Source: Rhodamnia argentea
Lineage: Eukaryota > Streptophyta > Magnoliopsida > Myrtales > Myrtaceae
Assembly (NCBI RefSeq): GCF_020921035.1
Contig: NC_063154.1
Coordinates: 3,782,001 to 3,846,000 of the forward strand
Direction of reading: 5' to 3'
Length of the DNA stretch: 64,000 nucleotides
The notes beneath the pieces are model-generated. The model saw only the letters and a list, made by a program, of their open reading frames with translations, made no database searches and had not been told where the DNA came from. Position 1 is the first letter of the stretch, and each line of letters begins with the position of its first letter. The position numbers and the translations under genes were made by a program. Positions 46,501 to 58,440 of this stretch are shown piece by piece.

Positions 46501-49500
46501 TGCATGGCTTAAAACATGTGATGATGGTACCAGGCTCAAATTGCCCACTGTAAGGACAAAAAAGGTATACAGCTCAGAAAATCAGAACATAAACAAACGG
46601 CCTATGTCGCCTAGAGTAAGACTTCATCAGAACATCAGCGCGGTGCAAAAAAGTGGCAACCTACACTAGTCAAACGATTTCAGTGAACCACTCAAAAATC
46701 AAATCACAACCAGAATGTCAAACCATATATCTACTTTCAGCAAAAAATGACGAGAATCAAGTAAATATCTAAAAGATAAGTAGAACCACGAGAAATTCCA
46801 ATGCAGTTAAGGTGTCAACCCAAATTTCTACTTTCATGGAAAAATGACAAGAATTAAGAAAAAATATCTACGATAAGTAGAATCACAAAGAAATTTCAAA
46901 TGCAGTTGAGGTGTCCATCACTGTCATCATTTCTTATAAAGACAAATGGCAGCCAGCATAAACCCAGTGAATAGCTACTGTGAGAAAATGGTGCTAACAC
47001 AGACGTGCGCGCGCACGCTGCAGACTAAGGATGTAAGCAACTCAAGCTACTGGAGCTCAACTCTTCTAGTCCCCTATACAATAGACCCCTTAGCCTAATT
47101 GAAGAATGGCATCTTTGTACCATTCTATGATATATGTTCACAAATACAGGATAAATGGTGCAATTTTTCAATTTACTTATTGTTGTGAACTTCATTCAAG
47201 CTAATAGAAAATTTCTGGTCAAGTCCCAATCAAATGTGAGTCAAGAATTGAGCCCCGCATATTCATTTGGAGTCGACCTTTAATATCAAATTGCGTCAAC
47301 TCCACCCAATACGACCCCATCGAAGACTAATTGGGATAATCCAGATGAGTTTGTTGGAGAGCCTAACAGAGAATAATCCAAAAGTATAAGCCCAATTTTC
47401 AGCTTAAAGTCATTGATTATGATGATAGAAAAAATCATTTTCCATCAATCATCCAATTTCACTTTGCATGCCTAGTTTGACGGTTTTTAGGTCCAAAATA
47501 CGTATTATGAAAAGGTCCCAGCGTTGAAAATAATTTAACTGGAAACGAGTTAAAAGATAAGTAGTACAAACAACCAGAATGGAACTTCTTGTTCTGTAGA
47601 AGTAAAAACAATTGAGTATTTGCTCTTAAATAAAGTTTGCCAGTAGGAAACACGAAAAAAAAATGTAGGGGAGACAGTATAGTATGTCAACGATAACAAA
47701 GGAATAACCAAGAATAACGTCATAATTCATCAAAGTTGACTACAAAGTGACAATTAATTGATCTGGTGGCAAGAAAAGTAAAGTCAAATGCAGCTTGAGC
47801 AAAGCACAGCATCGACTACTTAAGAAAGGAAAAACAGGACTCCTACCATAACAGACATGCACAAGCATATTTACGTAGACCCCGACTTGGGTAAGTCACT
47901 TACCAGGTGAGGAGAAACGAGAACGAATGGAGGAGCGATTCTTCTGAGATCCATTAGGGGTCACACGAAGGCTCGACTCAATCTTCTTCTGAGATTTTGC
48001 ACGTACTTTCTTCAAGGAAAGCAAACGCAGATCTTCCTTCCAGATGTACTGAAAGGCCTTAAATTTAAGTGTTACAGCCCTCTCCTTAAACCTTAGAGCA
48101 CGCTTCCTCATCACAAAGTTATTTATGATGAGTGAGTCGATCTCAGGTGATGCCACGTAAGCAACCCTCGATACATCAAAACTACTTTGATCTCTCGGCA
48201 ACAGCTTGTCAAAAACTTCACATGCTTTGCTTGCAGTTTCCTTATTAGAGGCCACAATAAACTCGGGTAGCATCATTTCTGAGTTAATGAGCATATTGGC
48301 ACTATTATTGGCCCTATCTTCCTCACAGAACAGCACCATGGTTTTATCCCTCGAGGGAGATGCATTAGTTTTCTCCACAGATATTTCAAGCGATAATGCT
48401 CCTCTTCCAACGTCTGCAACCTGTGCTGCATCCATATCTTCAGCACGTTCACCTTCCTTCACTCTATCAGTGGTTACAGCTCCCTTCAAAAGACAGAATG
48501 GTTCAGCAAACTTAGATGTAGCAGTTCCAGGGCTATCAACACCAGCATTATTTGCAGCATGAGTTTCCTCTGATCTTCCATCACCAAGAGGCAACCCTCC
48601 CTTGTCCATGTTCCCAGAAGAAAAGATCTCCAAAGGAGATGGCCGAGAAACAACGTTAGAGATTTCATCATTTTCACCAGGTTTTGCGTCGGCCTCAACT
48701 ACCAGAGAACTGGACGATGCTGTGCATGGACAGTGATCTCCAGACAGAGAAATGAGGGACTTACGTTCAGTTTCAAGAGAATCAATTTCCGATTCAGTCA
48801 TCTCCAAGGCTTTCAAAACATCTCCCCTCAATAAAAGCAACTTATTCAGTGCAGTAGATCTCACGAAACCAGAATCCATTGAGCTAGGATCATCCAATTG
48901 CAGCAACTCAACAAGTGAAGACCCCATATTAGCAATTGAATTTGCATCCATTGTCTCCAGATTAAAAGAGAAACCCTCCTGTTGATCCTGGGAACTAGGA
49001 TATGGCGACTGACATAGATTATTGAGATCAGTATCCCCATGTGATCCCTTCAGAAAAGATTTATCCTCAATCCCTGTTCAACAAAATAAAACTCTACACA
49101 TCAAGAACCAACAGCAGAACTAACAAAAAATATCTGTGCAGCATTTTTCCAAGTTAAAGACCAACTGCACCTAATTTCATTGATGCAGTAAGACAACAAA
49201 AATCAAAGTACTAAAATCATATCAAATGTACAAAAATTAATCTCATCTTTGAGACAAAGAACAACATAATCAATAATCACTAACTGAATTTACCAAATCA
49301 AAATTCGAAAAAGGTGCAAATACATGTCAAAAAAGCAACTATTCAAAGCTATCTCCGTGATAAACTTAGAAACAGACAAAGAAATGTGGACAGACTAATC
49401 CAAACATCATATTCCCCCGAAATGTGAATGACATCTCATGGAGTAAAACGTGGAGGCCAAACCATGAAGTCAGAGACAGAATTGAAGTTTTCAAAAAATA

Positions 49501-52450
49501 AGTTAATACGCTAGTAATAACAATGGCAACATCATTCCACATCCGGATCTGGTGGTTGTGGATTCCACGCATGATGTCAGTATACTAAGTGAGATGACCC
49601 ACCACCAACACGGAACTGGTTTTGCTTCTTGACTTCTAATAAACATATATTCCACTTTTGCATTTCAAATCATATTTTGAGCGTGTTGATTCTTTCATTG
49701 AGTCACTCATAGTCAAGCATACAGTACACATAATTTTCACCAATGCTACTCAGGAAATTGAACAGTTTTATATCAGTTCTACATAGCTTATTTACTTCAT
49801 CTATCGGAAGTCTCCTTCTGACAGAGCTCACACGATGGTTTTGGTTTCTTATCAAATCACCCATTTATCGGTGCATATACTTTATCTTCCCTAAAGATAA
49901 TGAAAACTAGATAATCTTTATGTAATTTCACATGTTTTTTTTACACATCTAAAGTCAGCCTGATGTCTGACCGAACTCGCGCTTGGTTTTGTTTTTGCAT
50001 CAAACCAGTCCAACTTAATCCCAAGGTGGAACACGATATGGAATAAAGCACATGTATGAACATCAAAATCCAAGTGAATACAAAAGAACTGTTGGCTGCA
50101 ACGCTTAAGATAGCTCAGATGGTGCTATTCACCGACTCAACTTGATTCAAACACCCACCAGCACCGCAGCAGACTCAAAAGCACACTTGACTAGAAGATC
50201 TACAAGGCATCACATTCAATGGAAATCGACACGACCGTCGACTTTACACCCTACAGAAACATGCACAAAAGCAAGCTCTAAAAAAGCTGCTATACAAACA
50301 CTACCAATTGAACAGAGGAGAGCAGGTATTTCATGGAGGCCAAACATCAGCTTAGCTAAGAGTTCTTCCATCTTCATATTTCCGAGGGCAAATTTTATAT
50401 AGAAGCATAGTTAAAAAAATTGCCCGAAAAGAAACTTTATTAACAAGAAAATTCAACATAATACGCAAATGACTTCACAGCACAAGAGCAAGCTTTACAA
50501 AAGCTGCAATGCAATATAATAGCAATTGAACACAGGATATCAGGTCATCAGAACAGAGGCCAAACATTAGCTTTAATATTTTTTCCATTCACAAATTCTC
50601 CAGGAGAAGCAAGAAGTAGCTGAAAACTTTGCCAAGAAAATCAAAAAGCTTGTAAAGCGGTCACAAACGGGTGCAATTTGTGTGCATCTATTTAATCATT
50701 TGCATATGCACCACAAATCCTATGCTAGTCCAACCGAATACTCATTACTAACTCTAAAGGGCTATACGCCAGTCCACAATAATTGTCGTGAGCTGTTCAG
50801 AACATCAAAGTGATTGTAATCCAAACAGATACTGAACCTTGCAGTATAGAACGACATCTAAACTCCCATATGCATTCAACAGAAAGATAACTGCTTCAAT
50901 CATACTGAGATCATTTAGAATTTCAGTTCCATGTGAAACCATAAAAAAAAAAAAAAAAATTAATTGACTGCTCAGAGTACGTACACAACCTACCTGGAGA
51001 GGAGCTGCAAGCAACAGAAGATGGAGTTGCAGGAGAGGCGCAATCAGAAAATGCTGCAAGTCTAGGGCTTTTGTCAGCCACACTAACACCAATAGAATGG
51101 GCAGGCTCCATGACATTCTTCAATACATTTTCATCTAGACCTTCAACTTTCTTCTTCTCATACTTTGCCAGCCCTTCACCCCACCCAAGTCGAGGCTTCT
51201 TCTTTGAAGTCATCTCCTCAGATGGAGCAGCAGAAGTCACACATGTAGCTGCATCCTGGGATGGGGATGGCACTGAAGTTACATCCTTTGTCGATACTCC
51301 AACCTTTGTTTCACTGGAATCAACGCCCCCCATGCTTTTTGAGCTGCTAGAATGACTCAAGCCTGACCCACGAGAAGACAAGCTCCCAGAACGGGACCAC
51401 TTAAGAGGCTTCCACTCCATGGCCACTTGTGACTTGTCAGGCTTTGGGCCTGAGGTCAACCCATTGGCATCATTGGTCTTGGCACCGATCAACTTCACAT
51501 CACTAGACTTGTCATGATGGTCTTTTGGGTGCAGCTGATGGTAATCCCTTAGGTTTGTGAAGTCACCATTAGGGGAAGATGTTTGAGTGAGCATGTCAGC
51601 TGGCCTCTGACTATTATTATCAGTTGGCCTCCCAGGTGTATAAGAGCCGTTGCTTGTTTCCCATGAATGAGAGACCTTGCAATCTCTCTGCCCAAAGGAC
51701 CCTCTATTGTCCCTGTAGCTTCGACTATACTTTCCATCTCCACGGAGACCTGATCTACGGCCGCTTTCGTCCTCCAACAGCTTGTCTGCAGACCGAGAAG
51801 GCACATAGCCATAACCAGATTCCTCAGGAAACAGGTGCCACCCACCCTGCTTACCATGACCTTCAGAAAATATTTAAAACAAAACAGGGAAAATCTTAAA
51901 AAATCAACTTGAGAAATATCCATACTCCGTCCCAACAAAGAACAAAACTTTATCAATCTCATCGCCACAAAAAGATATTATTCCATACTAAAACCGAGAG
52001 AAAAAGAAACTAAGATCCATGGACAATAGAAGAAAGATAAAAAGGTTCACAAAAAAGCTCTTACGGACCATCTCCTTTGCTTTTCACCTAAGGACCAAAG
52101 GAGATTAAAGCGCCTCAACTCAGATCATCTGGCCGAACGATCGCAGGCTTGCCAGAATATTAAATGAATATGCAAACCAAAAAATAAATATCTATCTTAC
52201 ACATGCTACAGAAGCAAAACCAGAAGAAAGAAAAAGAAACGGCACCACAAATGAAAAAAAAAAAAAAGCTACCTGGTGGCCGGCGAAAATCGGCAGATCC
52301 CCAGCGAGTGAAGCCACGAGATCCGGCGTGATGAGAGGACGACGACGACGAGTCCCTCCATCTGGCGACAGAACCCAACGACTCCGATCTCTCGTGCTTC
52401 CTCTCCTTGAAGAAGTCCTTCCGATCCCAAGGCAATGGTTCTGGCGGCAT
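43531..52450 (-). CDS. PWR: POWERDRESS-type two-SANT-domain nuclear protein (NCoR-like)
   Basis: Plant POWERDRESS works with the deacetylase HDA9 and the WD-repeat protein HOS15 to remove histone acetylation and repress genes. Exons in transcript order: 52450-52273, 51860-50994, 49073-47904 and 46547-43531, giving 1743 aa with all splice phases consistent. The N terminus starts MPPEPLPWDRKDFF and is Ser/Arg-rich, with KKPRLGWGEGLAKYEKKK near residue 300. A basic coiled-coil-like region ends exon 3 (LRFKERAVTLKFKAFQYIWK). SANT1 is at about 806-856 (NPWTAEEREIFLDKLATIGK, then DCVDFYYKNHKSD). SANT2 is at about 1027-1073 (DWTDDEKSAFMRAVSSYGKD, then VDQCRVFFSKARKC). The remaining roughly 670 C-terminal residues are low-complexity. 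I chose the start at 52450 because it is the first in-frame ATG, and the conserved MPPEPLPW begins there. A 3-codon uORF sits just upstream. Confidence 0.93.
46548..47903 (-). other. Third intron of the POWERDRESS gene
   Basis: 1.36 kb, GT-AG. Includes AT-rich repeats (a near-duplicated aaaatgacaagaattaag segment around 46740-46870) and short purine/pyrimidine tracts. No coding content. Confidence 0.6.
49074..50993 (-). other. Second intron of the POWERDRESS gene
   Basis: 1.92 kb, GT-AG. A loosely repeated segment (cacaaaagcaagctctaaaaaagctgc near 50262 and cacaagagcaagctttacaaaagctgc near 50478) suggests a local duplication of about 216 bp. No coding content. Confidence 0.6.
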
Positions 52451-52467
52451 AAATAATCTGACCACCC

Positions 52468-52476
52468 CTATCGCAT
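52468..52476 (-). CDS. Minimal uORF (Met-Arg-stop) in the POWERDRESS 5' leader
   Basis: ATG CGA TAG on the minus strand, ending 17 nt before the main ATG at 52450. It is out of frame with the main ORF. The main frame stays open upstream without an ATG. Translation is inferred. Confidence 0.45.
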   Translation of the reverse strand: MR

Positions 52477-52578
52477 GGGCTTTCAAAATCTCCGCAACCC
52501 TAATTCGATCAAGATCCAACGCACGACGCCAATATAACTCAAATACCTCTCACCAAGATCTCTCAGCTCCACCGTAAC

Positions 52579-52592
52579 GAATCTAGGGTTTT
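52579..52592 (-). promoter_or_regulatory. Telo-box-like motif, copy 1 (POWERDRESS leader/promoter)
   Basis: CGAATCTAGGGTTT on the plus strand, which is AAACCCTAGATTCG in gene orientation. An identical copy lies at 52721-52734. Confidence 0.5.
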
Positions 52593-52720
52593 CAAAAGCA
52601 GGCACGAGAAAAACAGCGCCTGCAAACTGTAGCTCCCAACGTTTTCAACCGGAGATCGGATCAAAACCGCCTAGCAAGCGAAGTCAGGGTCCCCCGATCA
52701 GTGCCAGACACCGGAGACCT

Positions 52721-52734
52721 CGAATCTAGGGTTT
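52721..52734 (-). promoter_or_regulatory. Telo-box-like motif, copy 2 (POWERDRESS leader/promoter)
   Basis: Second exact copy of the 14-bp motif, 142 bp farther upstream. AAACCCTA boxes are common in promoters of plant translation and cell-cycle genes. Confidence 0.5.
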
Positions 52735-53089
52735 CCGCCGCAGAAGTAAACCGCAAATCCCGTCTGCCGACCTAAGGAGGGACTGTTTCACAGTTTAGGG
52801 CACGAAAAATCCCCAAAAACCGCCAGCCTGGGCACAGGAACTGCGAGAAGCTGAGTGCTGGGACCGACACCTTCCCCGACTGAACCAGATCCAATGGATT
52901 TCGACTCTAGGGCTAGGAATTCTCTCCAGGGGGAGGAGGAGGTGTTTCAGGCTGTAAATTATTCGCGAATAAAATCAAAATTTTCTCTGGTTTTCTCTCT
53001 CTTTCTACGCAAAGGAAAGAAAATCTATGGAGCAAGAAAGTCAGAACGTGAGCCGATAAGGGACAAAAGCGAGCCTTGAGTGAGGAGAG

Positions 53090-53150
53090 AGGAAGAGGCA
53101 GAGGAAGGAGAGAGAGAGTTGTGTGTCTGTGCGTGTGCGCGCGTGTATTC
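53090..53150 (-). repeat. GA and GT microsatellite tract in the presumed POWERDRESS leader
   Basis: GGAGAGAGAGAG then GTGTGTCTGTGCGTGTGCGCGCGTGT. In gene orientation the first part reads as CT, similar to the other leaders in the window. Confidence 0.6.
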
Positions 53151-53639
53151 GGATCTCAACGCCTTATTGAACGGCATTGCAGACCCATTTCGGGTCCGCA
53201 TTTATTAATTTCCGAAAATAAATGGCGAGGCAGCGAAACAATTCTTTATTATATTAAAAATTAAATTTAATATCCTTTCTTTTTTTTATTATTATTATTC
53301 TCGCGCTCAATCGACTTTATCTTCTTCTTCTTCTTTCTCTCCTTCGTTTTTTACTTTGGGCCCCTCACCCCAGCGGCGTTTTCTTCGGTATTCCGGAAAT
53401 GCCCCTGTGTCGGGCGGGATTTTACGGTGCAAAAGGGAAAGTGCTCCCACGCGCCGCCCATGGGATTCTTTGCTTTTCGATGACGAAATTGGCCTCGGGA
53501 ATTTCCGGAAATGGCATCCCCGCGCGTGTCGACATAGTGTTTGCTTGACCCTCCGAAATTCGGATGCTCACCGAATCTGCCGTTTGCCTGCCAAACCAGG
53601 GACGGGCCTCAAATAAAGGGATGCGAGAAGGCGGTGACA

Positions 53640-53747
53640 TGGCCCAAATTGGACAGGCCCATTACCTGGTCTCTAGCAGGAGGCCCATTACGAAGTCCAA
53701 ACTCGGCCCGTTTTAAGCCCGTATGAAGTTCACGCCCCCTCGGGCCT
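53640..53747. promoter_or_regulatory. Cluster of GGCCCA/TGGGCC sites upstream of POWERDRESS
   Basis: Three GGCCCA within 60 bp (53641, 53656 and about 53692), plus GGCCCG, AAGCCC and GGGCC. TGGGCC/TGGGCY sites bind TCP factors in many plant housekeeping promoters. This lies about 1.2 kb above the ATG and may be promoter, or kin to the 42.1-kb array. Confidence 0.35.
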
Positions 53748-53815
53748 CTTCCTCTTCTCTCTCCCTCTCTATGAGCATGGGCACTTGCGTGGCGAATGAA
53801 GCAAATGGACGCTCA

Positions 53816-54160
53816 ACTTTCAATCTTTTTAACGTGGGTTCTTGAACTTCAGGTCAATATGTAATATAATTTCTAAACTTTAAATTTATTCAATACAAAC
53901 TCTTGAATTTTTTATACATGTTCAATCTAGTCTATGAACTATATAAAATTATTCATTGTCGCCATTCCAGTAGTCCAAGATCGGATATAACATTAAACAT
54001 CTTCATATGGTTCGGAAACTAGATTAAACATGTACCGAAATTTTACCAATTACATTGTATAAATTAAAAGTTTATGGATAATATTGCATGTTGGTTTAAA
54101 GTATCATGTGATCTGATTAAAAGTTCAAATATCACATTAGATATTTAGTCAAAGTTCATG
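53816..54160. mobile_element. Foldback/MITE-like AT-rich element
   Basis: The inner arms acatgttcaatctagtctat (left) and acatgtttaatctagtttcc (reverse complement of right) match well. Outer parts (aatttctaaactttaaattt versus ccataaacttttaatttata) match more loosely. Non-coding, boundaries approximate. Confidence 0.5.
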
Positions 54161-55610
54161 AATTATTTGTATAATTATCTTGCACGTATCTTGCACGCAT
54201 ATTATTGGTCGTTGACCGTGAATGAGCTCTCATTGGTTGATGACCAGCAGTGCGCTTGTACTCATTGGTCAAACCAATAAAAGCTATCAAATTATTTTCG
54301 GTACGTTACTTTATTTTTTGCGACGACTAAAGGCAAAATTTGACAAAACCCTGGCTCGAGCCGACCCCACCAAGAAGGGTGCGGCGTAACCGCATCAAGT
54401 CTTTTGTAATCCTCTGCTCTCAGACTAGGGGGAACAAAAACTAGGGAAACGTCGCGAGCTTTTTGGGTGAATGAAAAACGGATTATAGACAGATTATAAT
54501 GTTCGGGAAAGGATCTTTGATGAGATTCGAATAACAATCTTTCAATGTTTGAGTCTGAAACAATATGGGTGATGTAGATTCGAATTTGAAATTTTGGGTG
54601 ATTTGAAAAACAATCATCGCCCTATTTATTTATGAATTACTATCTTATTGTTGCTCTTGTAATCAATCATTAATTGATTGATTATGCGTGGATTATGAGA
54701 GATTATTCTATGCGGTACCAACACATTCCCCGCATGCTGTAAATTTCATCATACTTGGAGTCACGTATGTATGGATTTCAATTTTGATTAGTTGGTTACA
54801 TCACACATCATTGTCGCATAAAACGCGCGTTTTTGGTTTAGACCGAAAATAGCATTAGTAACTTTGTGGCAACAGACATGGGTCCAAGCAAAGGCCAACA
54901 CCAACCTTAAGTAAATAGATAACCAAATGAAAATATGACATTAGGATTTCAAAATTTAGGAAGGTTTAAACAGGAACGCTCGAAAGCATTGGTGTCAAGT
55001 GAACTCGACACGTGTGAGCAATCAAATCATAAGAGGCAAATAAAGTATGATATCTCACACACGATGAATTCACATGAGTCTGGTGAATGTTATAATATTT
55101 CACCAATGAATGGTACATTCATCACCAACAAGTGTAGATCCTTCAATAATCTCGTCGAACTAACATCATTAGTCTACCAATCTATTTGTCTATACTATGC
55201 ATAAAACCAACTTTTAAATAGATGTCCATTTTTCATATTACCAACACCCCTTTATCCCGTGTCGATATAGAAAAAAGCAAATAGATTGGTATCTAGTATT
55301 GATAATTAAAATTTGCATTTCTGGATGATTACCAAACAAATCTCCTATTTCCCCGAGCACGTATGGTCGCATTGTAAGTTCATATACAATTTCTCTACCA
55401 ACAATCATTCACAAGAAACCAATATCTATTATATGTACAAAACTAAGTTTTCATTGTTAAGATAATTACTTTGTTGTTACATTTTTCAAAGCACTCGTGA
55501 TTAAATATAGTTTTCTTTATCAAAAGAAATATTACATTTATATATCATAATAACAGTTGAAATGGTAAACGAGGACAATGGTGTTGACATAAAGCATATA
55601 AACACTCGAA
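54161..55610. other. Intergenic, AT-rich, no gene recognised
   Basis: No reading frame with family motifs. Scattered repeat-like words only. Confidence 0.4.
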
Positions 55611-56516
55611 AGGAAAATTTCAAATAAGGGTCCCGAAGTGCTTTGATTTTATCAAATAAAGATTTGAAGTGGACGTTGCTTTAAAAATTGGTCTGAAGTG
55701 CCCTCTTTAATTCAAAAAAAGGCATAATCAAAGGGCATTTTCGTCTTTTACTATTTATATTTTTCCTTTTTTTTGTTTTCCTTTCTTTCATTTTTTATTT
55801 TCTTTTTCCTTTTTCTTTCCCCTTTCCTAGCCAACGCCGGCCTCGCCCGAGGGCCGTCCACGCCACCATCGGGCGGGGTTGCCCTGGCCTCCACGCCGGG
55901 CGTTTGCTTGCCCTATCTGGCGAGGAAAGCCCTCATCTACATGGTTGCCTCGCGGAGTACTTCAATTGATCAACATTTCATGAACTTGTAAAACTCTTCG
56001 GTATCACTATATCTCAGTATCATCTCTTTCAGAGGTTGTACTCTCTGGAAATCAGCCCGATGGATCAGCCCATCTGGGGATCTTGCAGGAGTGGTTCGGC
56101 GTTCGCTAGTGGAACTCTCGAGAATTTGCTCTCCTCTTCATTCTAGCATTTGTGATGCTTCCATTAGTCTTGCTGCGCCGTGTTGGTGAGTATTTGTAGA
56201 CCATCTTTCTTTTGACTCCCATGCAGTCATCGGAGCGAGCAATTGTGGCTAGAAAAGCCCTAACCTGAGCTGGTGGGCTGGTGTCAGGCGACCCTCGTCC
56301 AACGGTGGCATGGGCGGCCCTCATGCGAGGCAGGCGTTGGTTGGGGAAGGGGAAAGAAAAAAAAAAAAATTATAAAACGGTAAAAGACGAAAATGCCCTT
56401 CAACCGAGCCCTTGTTTGAAACAAAGAGGCAACTCGGGCCTTTTTTGAAACAAGATTCACTTCAATACTTTATTTAAAAAAATATATCATCTCGAGTATT
56501 TATTTGAAATTTTTCC
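55611..56516. mobile_element. Long-TIR element (possible Mutator-like, non-autonomous) with GC-rich cores
   Basis: The left end is GGAAAATTTCAAATAAG and the right end, reverse complemented, is GGAAAAATTTCAAATAAA. Deeper in, aagggcattttcgtctttta occurs in both arms in inverted order (about 55733 and 56383). Each arm continues into a GC-rich block (about 55830-55930 and 56255-56345). The total is about 0.9 kb. Flanking acactcgaa and atacttgaa could be an imperfect 9-bp target-site duplication, as for Mutator-type elements. No transposase is encoded. Confidence 0.6.
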
Positions 56517-57779
56517 ATACTTGAATGACCGGATATTTACATACCCATCGACAAACTTCTCTACCGTTCAATATTTTTTTCAGTTTGTTCTGTTCATTCA
56601 CTCTCAAATTCCATTATTTTTCCATGATTTCGCAATTCAAGTTTTCTAAGAATATAATCGGATACAGAATAATATTTCCTTCAGAAAAATATATTCGCGT
56701 TTCTTAAGTAACGAAATTTAAGTGAAACTTTTATTTTACTTACGTCTATTTCGGGAGAAAATAAAAACGGAAAAGGAAGAAAAAACCAAGTGAAAAAAAA
56801 AAAAACAATCGTCCTTTCCAATCAAACGGAAATGGACGTATACGGTTCCCGCTCTTTGATCCGTTCCGCTAGATGCCATTTTCGGTCATCTCTGAAATCG
56901 TCCTTCCTCGGCATACGTCAGGCATGACGCTTGACGACACGTGCTCAGTGTCTTTTCTTCTGCGGAAATATTCACACGAACCCGATCCCCACCGAATCAC
57001 AAATCAGGACCGTCGAATTTTGTGGGGCCCATATCAGAAGATAAGTTACTGGTTGTGATTTACTTAGATAGTGTCCTGTAGTCAATGAGCAGGAAAGATG
57101 TACGCAGCACGTGCAAGCACATCCGAGTTATACTCGAACTGGTCGGGCACGACAAGCGCGTGAACGAGGGTTGGCGTTGATATACAAATAGCAACTGCTA
57201 ATATAAATTAGGAAAAAAGATTTTTTTTTTCACATAAAAAATCCTAAATTTCTATTGTAACATATTTACCCTAGATATTTTCTCAACCTCAAATTTATAC
57301 TCGCTTGACACGTTTACCATCAATTAAGATTTCATAAAATGATGTTTCAACCAAAAGGACATCATTTTTATTTGCACGGCCTGCCTTCTGTCATTCATAC
57401 AAGCGGATTTTTAAGGTTGTTCATTGACGAAACCTTATCGAAGGGTAAATGTGTCATATGGATACAAGTTCATGCCTTTTGGTATTATAAATAAAGTTTA
57501 TGATTAGCGTGTCAAAATAAAAATAATTTGAGATTTTTAATGACTTAAAAGTTTCGTTAACAAGTGTGCCAATGAATCTAGGCCAACCATGCGAGCATTT
57601 CAATAAAATGACATTACTGACCTTAAACAAAGGTCTTGAGGACACTTTTTATCATTTAGGTTAATTTAATTAGCCTAATGGGCAAATCTATACAATACTC
57701 ATTAGCCAAATGGGTATTTTGTGTGAAACACTAGTGTAAGCTAGTTCACCCTTTTTTTTTTCCACAGGAAAATTCCAAA
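56517..57779. other. Intergenic, AT-rich, no gene recognised
   Basis: A G-box CACGTG lies near 56940 without a gene nearby. About 57180-57560 resembles decayed AT-rich repeat. No convincing ORF. Confidence 0.4.
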
Positions 57780-57789
57780 TAAATCAAAG

Positions 57790-58440
57790 TCCTAAATGCG
57801 AGAAAACCGTCCATAAAGTTATAAACTTATTGTACTTGTGGCAATTGAGTTATAAACCTTTTAAATTTGCTAATTAAGTCATAAATCTTTTCACCTTTTT
57901 AGATAATTTTCCCTTGATCTGGCCATATCCAACCCACGATGAAGTACGAGATAGCCAAAAGATAGTCCTACTTGTTTTAACTATTTTTATTGATTTTTGT
58001 TTTTTTTTTTTTTTTGTTTTAAAGGGGTGGCGGGGCCGTCGGCCACTGGTTGAGGGCCAATGAACCTTGCCAACTATTGACTTGTCGGACCCCAAGCGAG
58101 AGAGTTGTGACCCCTTGCCTAGGCTCTTGCGAGCCCTTGCTAGACCCGGCGAGGGCTTCGTGACCCTCACCCGGGGGTCGGTGACCACCTAGCGGGCAAT
58201 GGAGGTCGCCTGTCCTTTGAACAAAAAAAAAAGATTAAAATTATATTGATATATTATTAAAAATTGTCTGCGTTATCAATGGCCATGCCATATAAGCCGA
58301 CGTCCACATTGACAATTTCCAGCTAAAATTGATCGTATGGACTTAATTGGAAAAATATGAAAAGGTTTATGGTTCGATCGATAAAATTAAAAGGTTTAAG
58401 AATTTTTGGACAATTTTCGCTCTTGAAATTTGAAAGGTGA
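57790..58440. mobile_element. TIR-type element with GC-rich core
   Basis: The left arm (ataaaccttttaaatttgct, ttaagtcataaatctttt) and the reverse complement of the right arm (taaaccttttaattttatcg, accataaaccttttcatatt) match loosely. The GC-rich core is about 58025-58205, with ggccgtcggccactgg and agacccggcgagggc. Non-coding, boundaries approximate. Confidence 0.5.
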
